A stretch of 64,000 nt of DNA from Trema orientale (GCA_002914845.1 JXTC01000155.1:135189-199188); one strand, 5' to 3'; positions 49,423-62,579 are shown, counted from the stretch's first letter. The notes: a model not told the origin generated them from the letters alone. A program made the numbers and translations.

Positions 49423-49664
49423 GGGCACTAATTCAGTAGGTATTTTTTTTTTACCTATGTATAGGTATTAATTGGGCCAATGAAAAAAAATTTTGTATAT
49501 TTTTTTATATTAAAAAATAGGAGAGAGAAAAAGCATTAATGATGCACGTTTTTTCATGCATCTTATTTTAGCTGTTAAATCATTGTTAGATGATGATCCA
49601 ACGGCTAGAAAAAAAAAATACCTACACATAGGTAAAAAAAAAAAAACCTACCAGATTGGCAACC
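49423..49664 (+). mobile_element. MITE family M2, copy 1, in TA-rich DNA
   Basis: Ends GGGCACTAATTCAGTAGG and CCTACCAGATTGGCAACC, each followed inward by a T- or A-run and ACCTATG/CATAGGT. It is flanked by (TA)n on both sides. The whole element aligns to the reverse complement of 57127-57354, including TAGCCGTTGGAT. No coding capacity. Confidence 0.75.
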
Positions 49665-50880
49665 TATATATATATATATATCTTTTAAGAACTTCAAGTA
49701 AGAAAAAAATATTTTAAAGAACTTGTTGGGTTTGAAAATTGGAAAATAGCCATCCTGTGTTCATATACTTAGACACTCACTATTTTTTTTTTTTTTTTTG
49801 AAGAGAATAGAAACAAAATAAACAAAAATACGGTGTGTATAAAGACAACTCAGTAAAATGAGAGCCAAAAAGATTCTCCTCAGATTAGAGGAGAGACTTT
49901 CTTCTATTTACCATTTATTGCTGTGAGTTCCCACAACAATTAATTTAATTTTACGACTGAAATAAGGCGGTCAGGCTAATTAAATAGGGAGCTGGGAGGA
50001 CCCCTCGAAGCTTTATGGCTTTATCAAACTCATAATTCAAGCATTTCCTTCAAAAAAGGAGGGGAAAAAAAAAAGCAAGCAAGAAGAAGAAAATTCAACT
50101 ATATGGTCCTATTTTTCATTTATTTCTGGTTCCAACAAATTTTCATGACTTCATGTGAATTACTTGGAAGTGCTTCNTGGGGGGGACGGGGCAGTACTAT
50201 TATTTGTATCTAAATGTAAACTTATTACTATTATTGTTATTATTAAAAAAAACTTGACAGAATCCGAAACCTTGAGCACTAGGATGACCAGTTGGGTTTT
50301 CTGTCTCCAAAACCACAAGTCCTAACGCTCTCCCACTCAGACGTGAGACACCAAAATGCAGCCCTATCTAAAATATCATCATCATCATCATCAATACTTA
50401 CGTGGATCAAAATTCATAAAGTTTGAAATATTGGACATATTCTGGTAACTCTTCCTCCCCATAGCTCCAATCTTAGACAGTAATGGTCCCACCCCACGAG
50501 GCTTTACTCTAAATTCCAGCTAAGCTCAGTTTGATTTTTCTCTCAACTTTACTTTTTTTTTTTTTTTTTTTGGTTGTGTCCAAGTCTAGTCTCCTATTTA
50601 TTTATTAAGAAACTGGTAAGTAACTACCGAGAAAATGCACTACTACTAGTCTACTAGTACTACTTTCACTGGTGAGGGGTGGCTATATTTCGAGTATTTT
50701 CATACTCATCAGGCGTTTCTCTCACGCTTCTACTTTTATTTTTCAATTTTTTCTCATTGACATGTATATATAAATAGAAGACAAGTCACTGTATTATATA
50801 TAGAGTTACATTAGTTTCATATGTGTCTATTAATAGATTAATAGAGTGGTTCTAAAGGATCAATAAAAAAGGCCAAGGCT
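49665..50880. other. Intergenic DNA upstream of the glucanase gene
   Basis: No gene is seen. An N and a run of G lie at 50176-50190, and long T-runs occur near 49785 and 50550. The final part is presumably promoter. Confidence 0.45.
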
Positions 50881-50952
50881 CCATTCTTAAGTAGTGATCA
50901 CTTTCACTTCCCTGAGAAGAGTAGTAGTACCGTACAGTCACCACAAAATATT

Positions 50953-53900
50953 ATGGACTCACTTTCACACCCTCCTCATTCCAACTCTCACTTCTCTTTC
51001 ATTCTCTTCCTCCTCCTCTTCATCACCGCCTTTTACGCCTCAGGTAATTCCCACATCCCCTCTGTTCCCCCAAAACGACGTCGTTTTCACCTCTCATTTT
51101 TCTCCCTCTATTTTTATTTTTAAATAATTTGTTTATTTTCTAATTTTTGCAGAGTCTCAGTCCTTCATCGGCGTAAACTACGGCCAAGTCGCCGACAACT
51201 TGCCGGCGCCGGAGGCAACGGCGAAGCTCCTCCAGTCGACGACCATCCGGAACGTCCGCCTCTACGGCGCCGATCCGGCCATCATAAAGGCCCTCGCCGG
51301 CACCGGCGTCGCGATCGTCATCGGGGCTTCGAGCGGCGACATCCCGGCGCTGGCCTCCGATCCGAACTCGGCGACTCAGTGGGTCAACTCGAACGTCCTC
51401 CCATTCTACCCGGCCAGCAACATCACCCTCGTCACGGTCGGCAACGAGGTCCTCACCTTCGGCGACCAGGCCCTGATCTCGCAGCTCGTCCCCGCCATGC
51501 GAAATCTCCAGAACGCCCTCGCCTCGGCCTCGCTCGGGGGCAAGGTCCGGGTCTCGACCGTGCACTCGATGGCCGTGCTGGGCCAGTCGGACCCTCCATC
51601 TTCGGGTCAGTTCCGACCCGAGTTGCAGGACACCCTCAGGGCTCTGCTGGCTTTCCAGAGGGACAACAAATCCCCTTTCGCCATCAACCCGTACCCGTTC
51701 TTCGCTTACCAGAGCGACCCGAGACCCGAAACGCTGGCGTTTTGCTTGTTCCAGCCTAACTCGGGACGAGTCGACTCGGGGACGGGGATCAAGTACATGA
51801 ACATGTTCGACGCTCAGGTGAGTTTCAAGGGAAGTAGCCACTGAATTTTCAATTTTCTGTCTTTTTTTTAAAATAAAAAATAAAAAATAAAAATAGAATT
51901 AAATTAATGCGGCCCGGCCCAGACCCAGACCCAGGCCCAGGCTTGTATTGAAAAAGTTGACGTGTAAGTCAACACGTCAACGGGCAAGAGTAAAGTGTGG
52001 ACTTTAATGGCTTGTGCCTTGTGGGATAGTGGATACGTTAGTTTAGTTTCCATGCTTGGGTTACGTGTCTCGGTGTCCACGACATTGACGTAAGACGTCT
52101 CCGAGGAATTGTGTTCTACGGTCGTTCGTATCGTATGAATGTTATTATACTCTAGAATTTAAAGTCGGTTCAACCTAAATTTATAACTCCTTGCCTTAAA
52201 TAGTATTAGTTCTTTGGTTATTATATACTTCTTTTGGCTTTTTGTCACAGTTGTTAGGATTAGGTTTTAAGTTTTTCAGTAGTTGTATACATTGGCGAAA
52301 AGAAAAGAACATGTTAATTAGTTTAGTTTGAATTATTAGGTAAAGTCAACAAACAGTATTCTCTCTTTTTCCTCTTCTTCTTTTTTTTTTTTTGGGGTGC
52401 TGGTTTCATATTTATTTGTATGCTAATTGGCTATATTGCTTAAATTGCTAGTCATGGAAAAAAGTACTAAATTAAAACTGAGGTTCTTTGTTGAAAAACA
52501 ACGTAGTTACTCTATCTGTATTTGCTGCAACCACTCGATTCTCTAGCTTCATTTATTTATTTTTTTTGAAAATATTGTTCAAATCAGTTTCTTATGTGTC
52601 TCAAAAGCCACATTTCATGTATCTTTGCATGTTTTCAACAATAATTTTTTTTAAAAAAGTACGCATAAGTGTAATTTCTAGTATCGTTCCATATAATATG
52701 ATTCACTTTTAGAAGAACGAATAGAAGCCTTTAGATGTACCTGAATCCCTGATAAGACGTAACAATATATGCTTGGTGATAGACAGGCTGGCCATTGCAA
52801 TAATTTTTAGATAAGTCCATCTAATATTGATGTTATAATTGGATGGATTATATGATGGGGGCTTAGAAAAAGTTGACATATGTGATTGTCCTATACACCC
52901 AAAGTTTTTTGACTTTGGGACCACGGATTTTGTGATTCTCCTTTTTCACTTGGGGAAAATGTTAGCCTGGATAGAATTAAATTAATACATTCACTTGTAC
53001 TACATCTTTTCATTTTCTTTTACATTATTGCTTGCCCTTACTTGAGCCCACTTAAGCACAATCTGCTTGTTGAATTTTCCTATCCTAGCTAATGTGGTAA
53101 TCAATTATTGAGTAATGCTAAATAATTATTTTTCTGACGTGACACAAGTATTAACAGTTGTCTTGGTAATGTACTAACTAGGGTCGAGTGTTTATAACAT
53201 GATGACAGTTTTAACTGTTTGTTACATTACCAACTTCTATTCCAATAGTTTATTAGACCTATTATAAACAGTAAAACGTGACCAAATTGTTTTTGAGTGT
53301 AGGTTGATGCTGTACATTCTGCCTTGAACGCACTGGGATTCAAGGATGTTGACATTATGGTTGCCGAGACAGGATGGGCATACAGCGGGGACAGCAACGA
53401 GGTTGGACCAAGCGTAGAAAATGCCAAGGCCTATAATGGCAATTTAATTGCTCATCTTAGATCATTGGTTGGGACACCTTTGATGCCTGGAAAATCTGTT
53501 GAAACGTACATTTTTGCACTCTATGACGAAAATTTGAAGCCCGGCCCGGGTTCCGAACGGGCTTTCGGGCTATTTAGGCCTGATCTAACCATGACCTACG
53601 ATGTTGGTCTCTCAAAAACTAGCCAGGTGAGACAACTGTTCTTAAAATGCACAAATGTGCATTAACATTAAGGTTTCTTCTTGCTCTATAGAATTAATGT
53701 TGATTGGATTTGCAATAATAGTTTTGAAATATTCCCAATGATATATTAAAATAAAATCAATCTAAAAGATAAAGCTGGGTTGGTGGATACACTTTTAGGC
53801 TTTAGCATAGTTAAGAATAATGACATGTAGTTGGTAATTTGACTTTTTTGGTAGTTGAGAATAATGACATTTCACATGCAGTTCAAAATTTGCTAACTGT

Positions 53901-55037
53901 AGCTTTCAAAAAAAAAATGCTAACTGTAGTACCAGAAACACAAATAGTAATATACTAAATTAATGTGCGCCGGTTCTTCTTTTTTTTTTTTTTTTTGGGT
54001 CTAACAAATTGTCACCCCATTTATTCAGGTACAACATTTGTGTGTATTGTGTACTGCTATTACTACTTTTAAGTTATTTTAGCTTCATTCTAAAGAAGGT
54101 ATCTCAAACAATGACTTTTTTAATGGATTTCCAATTAAGTCCAATTTAGTTATATAGTAGATGCAAATGAAGCTAGATATGATTATCTTAGGTCCTCGTG
54201 GTTAATAACATACGTGACTTTGATTTAATCTTAATCTTAATCTCAGGCTCCATCAACAACACCGGTGACTCCATCATCACCTAAACCAACAGCATCACAA
54301 TGGTGTATGCCTAAGGCGGGTGTGTCCGATGCTCAATTGCAGGCCAATTTGGACTACGCGTGCGGCCAAGGCATCGACTGCGGCCCCATCCAAGCAGGAG
54401 GGGCCTGTTTTGAGCCCAACACTATAGCTGCTCACGCTGCCTATGCCATGAATCTTTACTATCAAACTTCAAGCAAACAGCCTTCCAATTGTGATTTCTC
54501 ACAAACAGCCACTCTCACATCCGCAAATCCTAGTAAGTTTTATTATTTTTTGTTTTTGTTGGTGCGAAAATTATTTGATTTCAATGGTTAATTCTAGTAA
54601 AAAATTTTGAGGTGCGTGATTAAGATTAGAATCTCAGAACAGTAATAGCTTCTAATTTTTTATGCTTTACTTCCTCCTTTTTAAATGTAACTTGCCAACC
54701 TATGTGGAACATAACAGTACTGTTCCGCCTATTATTTTATAAAATGATTAAGGTAGTAACTTAGCATTATTCCTAATATTAGAATATTCAAACTTTTGAA
54801 TGGCGCTTCAAAAATTTTTAATGCTATCAACATTGCTAACTGAATCATTTCGAAACACAATATGTTTAAGGAGATCGATCAGGAGAAAGAAGCTCTATAC
54901 TTCATTACCGTTTCCTAGTTTAGTACGATTAATTTTCTTTGGTTGTTATTCCTTTTGACTGATCATTTCTTTCTTTTACTTTTGCCCTTCTGATTGTAGG
55001 TTACAATGCTTGCATTTACCCTGGTGGCAGTTCTTAA
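50953..55037 (+). CDS. Glucan endo-1,3-beta-glucosidase (GH17) with X8/CBM43 domain, complete
   Basis: Five exons: 50953-51043, 51153-51817, 53303-53626, 54247-54532 and 55000-55037, all GT-AG, giving 1404 nt (467 aa). Residues 1 to about 30 form a signal peptide with a LFLLLFITAF core. The GH17 barrel starts FIGVNYGQ; the acid/base Glu129 lies in VTVGNEVL and the nucleophile Glu274 in VAETGW. A short Pro/Thr/Ser linker (about 361-377) leads to the X8 module (about 378-465), starting WCMPKAGVSD with its conserved cysteines. There is no hydrophobic tail for a GPI anchor. The enzyme should be secreted and cleave 1,3-beta-glucan (callose) in the wall, acting in development or defence; closest in layout to Arabidopsis At5g55180/At4g26830-type proteins. 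Exon 2 is strikingly GC-rich compared with the rest of the gene and flanks. Confidence 0.96.
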
Positions 55038-56119
55038 AAGGTGAAGAATTAAGTTAATATGATATTAAATAAGGCATTCTTCATTCAAGGTCAAAATGAC
55101 TTGGTTTTTGGTTAGGGTCGAATAAGTATTGACGGGGCCGGGTGTACCACTGCGCGCTCTAATTGTAGAGATTGCTACTTTTTGTTTGAGATCTATATAT
55201 ATGACTGTAGCTAAATGTCACTACAGTATTTTTGTGATGTCTACTTCAATTTGGGTGGTCTTGCTATATGATCTTCCTAGTTAAAAGACGGAATAACGGT
55301 GCTATCTTCATCTCGCATGAAAGTATTTAATTGGTAATGAAAACGTTTCAGCTGAATGACCTTGATAGCCTGAAATGAGTTCGTTTATGCTACTTTTGTG
55401 CAATGTTTTCAAACCTCTAAGAAGTACATGTATGATATGTGTTGGTTATGCCTAGTGATTAGACTCACAACATTGTGTTCAACTAGGATAGTCCGAATCC
55501 GTCAATCGTGAGACGTCCTGGTTCAACTAATCACAATGAAAGATTCTTTTATGTTGTCTCTAACTATTTGTATTTTGGCCTATATTTCCTGCAATCTATT
55601 AATTAGCACTTTGACATGTTCACCACCCACAATAGTACAGTCAGAACTTTCACATAAATTTGTTTTAGATGGTGGTAAATAGTACACCAAATTATGAATG
55701 AGCAAATTAGTATGGTGATATTATCGGAATTTATCCCTTATAAGAACACAAAATTTGATTATTTCATAAGCTCATCTAGATTTGTTGCTCGTATTATCAA
55801 TGTTTGAATCTCGGAAGCTCTCGTTATAAAATAACAAGTTTCCCAGAAAAATTGTGTTACAACCAACTTATATGTTCGTACTCTATGCTGTTTTTTTCTT
55901 TTTGGTTGACTTTTTGTTTCTATTTTGGAGTTTTTTTTTTTTTTTCTTTCTTTCTTCTCTTTGAGAATAGTACTGGATTTCAGTTTTTAATAATTTAGGG
56001 TGTCATGAGCTTCTAATAACGATAGTATATTGGGTCTCCGACTCCGTTACGAAAAAATAAAATAGTAAAATAAACAACTAGTGATTCTTAGTGTTATATA
56101 TTACATCTACTAACACAAA
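55038..56119. other. Glucanase 3' UTR and intergenic DNA
   Basis: Downstream sequence of the glucanase gene; no second gene is recognised before the tRNA. Confidence 0.5.
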
Positions 56120-56190
56120 TCCGTTGTCGTCCAGCGGTTAGGATATCTGGCTTTCACCCAGGAGACCCGGGTTCGATTCCCGGCAACGGA
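56120..56190 (+). tRNA. tRNA-Glu (anticodon UUC)
   Basis: A full cloverleaf is readable: acceptor stem TCCGTTG with CAACGGA, D arm GTCCAGCGGTTAGGAT, anticodon stem TCTGG/CCAGG around the loop CTTTCAC (anticodon TTC at 56153-56155), and T arm CCGGGTTCGATTCCCGG. The A and B boxes for RNA polymerase III lie in the D and T arms. A T-run at 56194-56198 can terminate transcription. All stems pair, so it looks functional; CCA is not encoded, as is normal in plants. Confidence 0.97.
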
Positions 56191-56193
56191 ATT

Positions 56194-56198
56194 CTTTT
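56194..56198 (+). terminator. RNA polymerase III terminator of tRNA-Glu
   Basis: A run of five T starts four bases after the tRNA 3' end. Confidence 0.7.
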
Positions 56199-56389
56199 TA
56201 TTTTTCAAAAGAAGAGGGGGAAAAAAAAGTTAAACTAGTAGTACGAAAAAGTCGATTAAGCCCATACTTTGGAACAAGTCTATGTTTATACTCTATTTAT
56301 TAGCCAGGCGGGCAAATATGGAAAGTTGGGAACCACATTAAAAGAATGTTCAAGCCCCACACTACTTCTTTTTTTTTTTTTTTTTTTTN

Positions 56390-56475
<86 letters not shown>
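56390..56475. repeat. (TA)n microsatellite
   Basis: About 43 perfect TA units preceded by a T-run of 18 and one N at 56389. The true length is likely variable and poorly assembled. Confidence 0.95.
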
Positions 56476-56477
<2 letters not shown>

Positions 56478-57126
56478 TAGTCGTAGTTAAGGCACGTACA
56501 CCCATTATTAATTAGAATAATGAAACTGTGAAAATTAATTAATTTGTAAGTAAAAATAAAAGTTAATTAACTTAGTTTGTTAATATTTTCATTTTAAAAA
56601 AATAGATTTTTATTTTAAAATACAAAATTACGTAGTTATTGATATTTATTCTATAGTTTATGATATTTTTATTTTTAAAAATATTTTAGATCTCCATTTG
56701 GAATATTGAAACATAAAAGTATGATATATTACTATAATCTAAAATTTCGCCTCATTATTTTTTATTTTCACTCACTAATGCTATAACTAATACAAATTAA
56801 ATAATAATTTTGAAATATATATATTTTTTAAATTTAGAACACATTGAATATAAGGATAAGGGTTAAACAAATAGCAAAGAAAGCAAATCTTTTTTTTTAA
56901 TTATTATTTGCTTTACTGATAATATTAGCTTGGAATTTTTTTTTATTTTTTTATTTTTATGGTTGATTCATGCAAGAATACGAGTGGAGATATGTATACA
57001 AATATATAGATATATACATTTATTTTATAGAATAGTGAAAATAAAACTTGACGAAGAATGAACGCCAAAGATTAAGTATTTTATAAAGAAATATGTTATA
57101 TATATGTTATATATATGTATATATAC
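56476..57126. other. Very AT-rich intergenic DNA
   Basis: No gene or repeat ends recognised. Confidence 0.5.
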
Positions 57127-57354
57127 AGGTTACCAATCTAATAAGTATTTTTTTTTTTTACCTATGTGTAGGTATTTTTTTTTTTTAGCCGTTGGATTAA
57201 TCATCTAATAGTGATCCAATGACTATAATAAGGTGCATTATCAATACTATTTGTCTGTCTTACTTTTTACTATAAAAAATGTGCATGATAAAATTTCATT
57301 GACCAAAATGATACCTATACATAGGAAAAAAAAAAACCTACTAGATTGATGCCC
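57127..57354 (-). mobile_element. MITE family M2, copy 2 (opposite orientation)
   Basis: Ends AGGTTACCAATCTAATAAGT and CCTACTAGATTGATGCCC with inner T- and A-runs and ACCTATGTGTAGGT. It aligns to the reverse complement of 49423-49664 and, like that copy, lies between TA-repeat DNA. Confidence 0.75.
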
Positions 57355-58355
57355 ATATATATATATTATATGTAAATCAATAACACTGAAATAGTTATAT
57401 ATATTTTTATTGAAATAAGCATAAGATTATTTATATTTTTTAAATCTTTAGCGAAAAAAAAAAAAGCTTAAGGTTTTTTCAAAGTTTTAGAAAGAAGCAA
57501 GAAAAAAAGAAGAAGTAAATAACAAAAAGTTAAAAGATAAGAGTAACAAATGATAATAAAAAAAGGCAATAAGTTAAAAAAAAAAAATAAAATAAATGTG
57601 GGTTATAAAATAAACGTGAAGGAGAAAAAGAAAAATACGTATCAAGGTGTTAAAGTAGTTTTAAAAAAAAATAGTCATCATAAATGTGTGAAGATCAAAA
57701 TAAAAAATAAAAAAGTAAATAATAAAAAAAAAGGAAAAGAAAATAGATAAAGTAGAATACAAAAATATAAGCAGGGGAGCTACGGGAAACAAGGAGGAGG
57801 GACCCATTATTAATAAGTGTTAGTAAACAAAATGGACTAATTCACAGCAAAAAAGCAAAACGGGCTGATTTATTAAAAAAAAAGGAAAAAAACATTTAAA
57901 AAAAAAAAGAATCACACAGGCGCACAGCTCAGGCAGAGGAATGGCACAGGCTCTAAGGCACATTCATGCTTATTATATTGTTATAGATATATTAGATGAG
58001 GTTTCAATAAATTTATTTTTACTCTATAGATAAATAACTAATTTGGATCAATAAATTTTGATCTGATGACTATAATAATATTAGTAATTTTATTTAAAAA
58101 ATTTAATGTAATTAATACTAATTTTATTTAAAATTTTTAATGTAATTAATACATATATAAATATAGAAAGTTATTTAAAACTTAAAAATATGTAACATGT
58201 TTGTGACCTAATGAGTTAGACCATTTTTTTTTTTAAATTGTTTTTCCCAATATGCTATATAATATATTCTCTCTCTCTCTCTTCACGTATTTTATATTTC
58301 TAATATTTGAAATAATTCTCCAACTCATGTATGCCTTTTTTTTTTTTTTGGGTAA
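57355..58355. other. A-rich intergenic DNA, no gene seen
   Basis: Long A-rich, purine-biased stretch (57450-57760). A lysine-rich frame there is only a product of base composition. Confidence 0.5.
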
Positions 58356-58540
58356 NNNNNNNNNNNNNNNNNNNNNNNNNNNNNNNNNNNNNNNNNNNNN
58401 NNNNNNNNNNNNNNNNNNNNNNNNNNNNNNNNNNNNNNNNNNNNNNNNNNNNNNNNNNNNNNNNNNNNNNNNNNNNNNNNNNNNNNNNNNNNNNNNNNNN
58501 NNNNNNNNNNNNNNNNNNNNNNNNNNNNNNNNNNNNNNNN
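58356..58540. other. Assembly gap (185 N)
   Basis: Unknown bases bordered by homopolymers; frames across it are meaningless. Confidence 0.99.
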
Positions 58541-60649
58541 GAAAAAAAAAAAAACAACATTGAAGGAAAATATGTGGGATTCTCTAGAAAAAATTAAAAA
58601 AGAATAAGAATAAATGAGTGTGACTTGCTATAAGAGGTTAAAGAAACATATCTATTAATAGAACAAAATTAAAAATCTCCATTGGAAACCTCCCATATAT
58701 GTTTGCTTATTCCCTAGCTTATTTTCAGAAGAATGGAGAAAGATATTTTTGATGGAATATAGTTTAAAATTATTAATTATGTGTAAGTTGTCTTCAATTC
58801 TGATCTGGCTTTGCTTAACTATTAGAGCTAGGCCTACTTTATTACATGTAAATATAACTTACTTTACAATATAGTGATGAGATCATAAAATTAACATTAA
58901 CATTGATCCTGCAATTCTTTAACAAGCATATTGCGCATAGTTATAATTTAAATTAATATCTCAAGCAAATTGATTTGTAGTCGAGTGAGAGAACTCATGC
59001 ACGTGGTAAAAGAAGAAAGCATAAATAAAAATCTTGACTCGTCTCAGCCACAGCCCACCATAAAGGGTCATGGGCTTGGAACTCATATTCACGAATAATT
59101 GATGACAAACGTATATGTCAATCATGTATTAGGCTATATATCTTTTCATTTAAGTCATTTCTTCTACAAAACCGTGGGCGAAAAACTTTGTTGGATTTCT
59201 TGCCATTCATGAGTAGTTGACATTTGGTCACGTTGACTAGCTCTTCCATGGACTTTTTTTTTTTGGGCGAAAAAATAGAATTAAATTAAGGAGCTCTTTC
59301 ATGACTTGGTCAATCCAATTTGAACGACATTTAAATAAAACAGCCTATTCAAAAGAAGACCAACATTTCAAAAGGAAGGCAATTAGGAGACTCTCGAATT
59401 TTTTACTCTATATATATAGGCTGAACAATACTTTATTCAACATAATATCATTCAACACCAATCTCATTTGTATTGTTTGTTCTAATACCAATAGATTGAA
59501 AATCAGTAACACTAACACCTCTACTTTGTGGCATTACACAAGAATCTCATCCATTTGAAATAGTTTCGAACCTTTTTTTCCCCTAAAAAAAAAATGAATT
59601 AAGGAAATATGATGATTGAACTTTAAACTTTGTATTATAGGTAGAGTGCTAGGATTGACAATTTGGATTACGATTCAACTACGCGACATGAATACGACAT
59701 GATTTTTTGTACAAATTAAAATTGAGTCGATCTGCTTGAGATGAATCAAAATATGTCAAATTTGGGTTGATGCCAATCAAATTAAGTATGCGATCAATAT
59801 AACTTGAAACTTAATACTATCATTATGATTCTTGAAATGAAAATTATTATCAGTTACTGAAAATTCATTGGTTCTTCCATATTTATTTGATTTTCAACTC
59901 TATATTGGTAAATGGTAATCAAAATTCTGTTAGATATATATTTTTCTTTTGGGGGTTTCTAGGATACAGTATAACAAAAGGGGGTATATTCATACGTGTG
60001 TTAATGTAAACCATCAGATACGGAATCAATGATTAGGATTGGATTGCAAAGATATGTTATGACTGGACTGACGACACAGAGGATAAACGGACGAAAGAGT
60101 TAGTGGAGATCGCATAAGCTAAGGGTTTGGATGACATTTTCTCACTGTTTATTAAGGTCAGCATAACCGTAAGAACTTTTTTACTGACACGGGTTAAATG
60201 ATTGAGGGCTTTGATTACCAGTTCGCGGCGCATGGCAGCTAGTTTCTAGCTCACCCACCATTAATTGTCGAGGAGTAACCAATGTTCCCCTAGTCATATC
60301 ACCTTGAAGATGCGAATTTATTGGATTCATTGGATGGAAATCGATGGTACTTTTTGAAGGTAATTTATCTAAACTACGATTATTTGTGTTAGGGCCTTAG
60401 GGGTGAAATTGAAAGGGTATGTTTGTCGCAGATGTGTGTGTGGAAGACTGGAGAAGAACTTGAATTGGGACATGAAAGGGTAAATTAGTGGAGGCAAAAA
60501 TATCATAGATGCCCATTAGAGTAATTAGCTTTAGGTAATTATTTGAACAGAATAATGCGAATGGTACGATGGAATAGTAATTATCATCGTGCATAGATAG
60601 CTTATTCTCCAACATTAGTGATAATCTCAGCAACCAGTCTAGAAAAATA
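58541..60649. other. Intergenic DNA, no gene seen
   Basis: No gene is recognised. At 59645-59760 a worn segment with TTGACAATTTGGATTACGA and GACATGAATACGACATGA recalls the hAT MITE at 14115-14632, perhaps an old relative. Confidence 0.4.
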
Positions 60650-60943
60650 ACAAGAGCATAGATTTTGGAATTAATGTATTTCTTCGTAATCACTACATAG
60701 ATTGCATATAATAAACCTATAAAAAAATCAAAATCAATTCTATCAAAATTTGAAATATTTTTTAGATGGCTGAGATATTAATCTTCTTCTTTCGTTACAA
60801 GAGCATAGATTTTGGAATTGATGCATTTCTTCGTAATCACTACATAGATTGCATATAATAAACCCATAAAAAAATCAAAATCAATTCTATCAAAATTTGA
60901 AATATTTTTTAGATGGCTGAAATATTAATCTTCTTCTTTCATT
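60650..60943. repeat. Tandem duplication, 147-bp unit, two copies
   Basis: Both units begin ACAAGAGCATAGATTTTGGA (60650 and 60797) and differ at only about five positions by eye. Confidence 0.93.
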
Positions 60944-61550
60944 ATTTTTTTTCTTCCTCTTTCTCTTTTTGGTTGCTATTTTGTCAATTTTTTTCTTGAT
61001 TTTAATATCCTTTCATAGTGAGCATAAAAATAAAAATCTACGACCTGAGATAGATGAAAAACTTTGATACTAATTTCATAAAAACCCGAAATACATTATA
61101 TTTTTTTATTATAGAATTCCACAAGCTAGACCTGGTATATTTTGAGAGCAAGAAGGAATGAGTTGGAGGTAAAGAGCTTTTACAAAACAAAAATAAGGAA
61201 TGACGTACAATTACAAAGAGAGAAAAAAGAGGAATAAAAAGAAAGAATAACTATGTAAGTGATTCAATGTGCCAGAGTACATACGAAGTAACTTAATTTT
61301 AACGATCGGATGCCCGTATTTATTACCGCATCGATATATCTAAAATTCTATACTGTATTCTAGAAATTCCAGTTACTAATAAAAAGAAAGGAAACAAAAA
61401 TTGTACACCTTCAACCTTTTACTCCTGTCTTTTTTTTTTAAAAAAAAAAATCTTTTCCACTCCCAATATATTAATTTATTAGAAGTTGGTATGCAACTAG
61501 ACATATTAAACAGTGTTACAAATATTTTATTATTACTTTATGGGATAATA

Positions 61551-62267
61551 ACATTAAAATACTTGACTTTTAACTTTTTTTGCAAAAGAAAAAAAAATCC
61601 TGACTATTGAATGTTTGCAAAATAATACTCCGACTTTTAAATTTCTGCAAAATAATACTCTCATTTTTGAATTCTGTAAATTAATATTCCAACAATTAAA
61701 ATTCTTGCAAATTAATACCTTAACATTTGAAATTCCTATAAATTTATAACCTTAATGCCCAATTAATTGATTTTAATAATAACAAGATGGTAGTAAACCA
61801 TTAACTTAATTAAAACTTATTAAACAATAATAAAATTTTTGAAAAATATTTATAATTAGCTTATTTCACTTTTTATTTTAAAAAAAAAGTAAATAATTAG
61901 AATGAGAGGTAAAAAATAGTTAATTAAAAAAAAAAGAAACATAAGATGTAGCAATTAACTATAAATAGTAGTTATAAAATAATTTCTAATAATATACTAA
62001 TATCTAAATATTTTTAATAAGTTAATAAAAAGTGTTTGTATTTTTTAATTTACTCATAATATAAATATACAAAGAAAACAAAAGTTGAGGGTATTAATTT
62101 GTATAAATCGTAAATATCAAGGTGTTAATTTGCAGAATTCAAAAGTGAAAGTATTAATTTGCATAAATCATAAATGTGATGATATTGATTTATATAATTT
62201 TAAAAATGAGGTTATTAATTTGCAAAAGTTTAAGAGATATAGTATTTTTTGTAAAAAAAAATAATAA
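61551..62267. mobile_element. Inverted-arm element built of about 33-bp tandem units
   Basis: The left arm (about 61560-61745) contains repeated units such as TTTTGAATTCTGTAAATTAA and TTTCTGCAAAATAATACTC. The right arm (about 62085-62260) holds their inverse complements, such as TTAATTTGCAGAATTCAAAA. The centre is AT-rich non-coding DNA. Exact ends and target duplication could not be fixed. The architecture resembles the nested element at 47693-48365, though the repeat sequence differs. Confidence 0.65.
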
Positions 62268-62579
62268 TAAAAAATAAGAATATTTTTACGTGATTAATCC
62301 TATTTTTATTATTTGATTTTTAATGAAAATTTGGGTACCATAGATATTCTTTCTATTAGTTCTTTTTCTTTTTCTTTTTCCGCCAATTATTATTTGGGCG
62401 ACTAAGCCAACTAGAACTAGAATAAGACCCCACATTGACAAGGTGTCAAGTAAAAGACTTGAGGCAGAGGTCGCAGTTAGAGGACACGTGGAACTAATGG
62501 GCCCCATCTTACCAGTCATCATACTCTAATCACACGCGCCTCTTCACTCTATTCACTGCTATACTCTAAACGCACGCGC

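Noticed and set aside
51140-51841. Long minus-strand open frame across glucanase exon 2
   Set aside because: It is an antisense shadow caused by high GC; the plus strand encodes a recognisable GH17 domain.
56269-56490. Open frame with alternating Ile-Tyr
   Set aside because: It is the translation of the (TA)n microsatellite.
57550-57750. Lysine-rich small frame
   Set aside because: It reflects A-rich composition; no start context, splice structure or family.
58252-58597. Open frames through the second N run
   Set aside because: They consist mostly of unknown residues and homopolymer.
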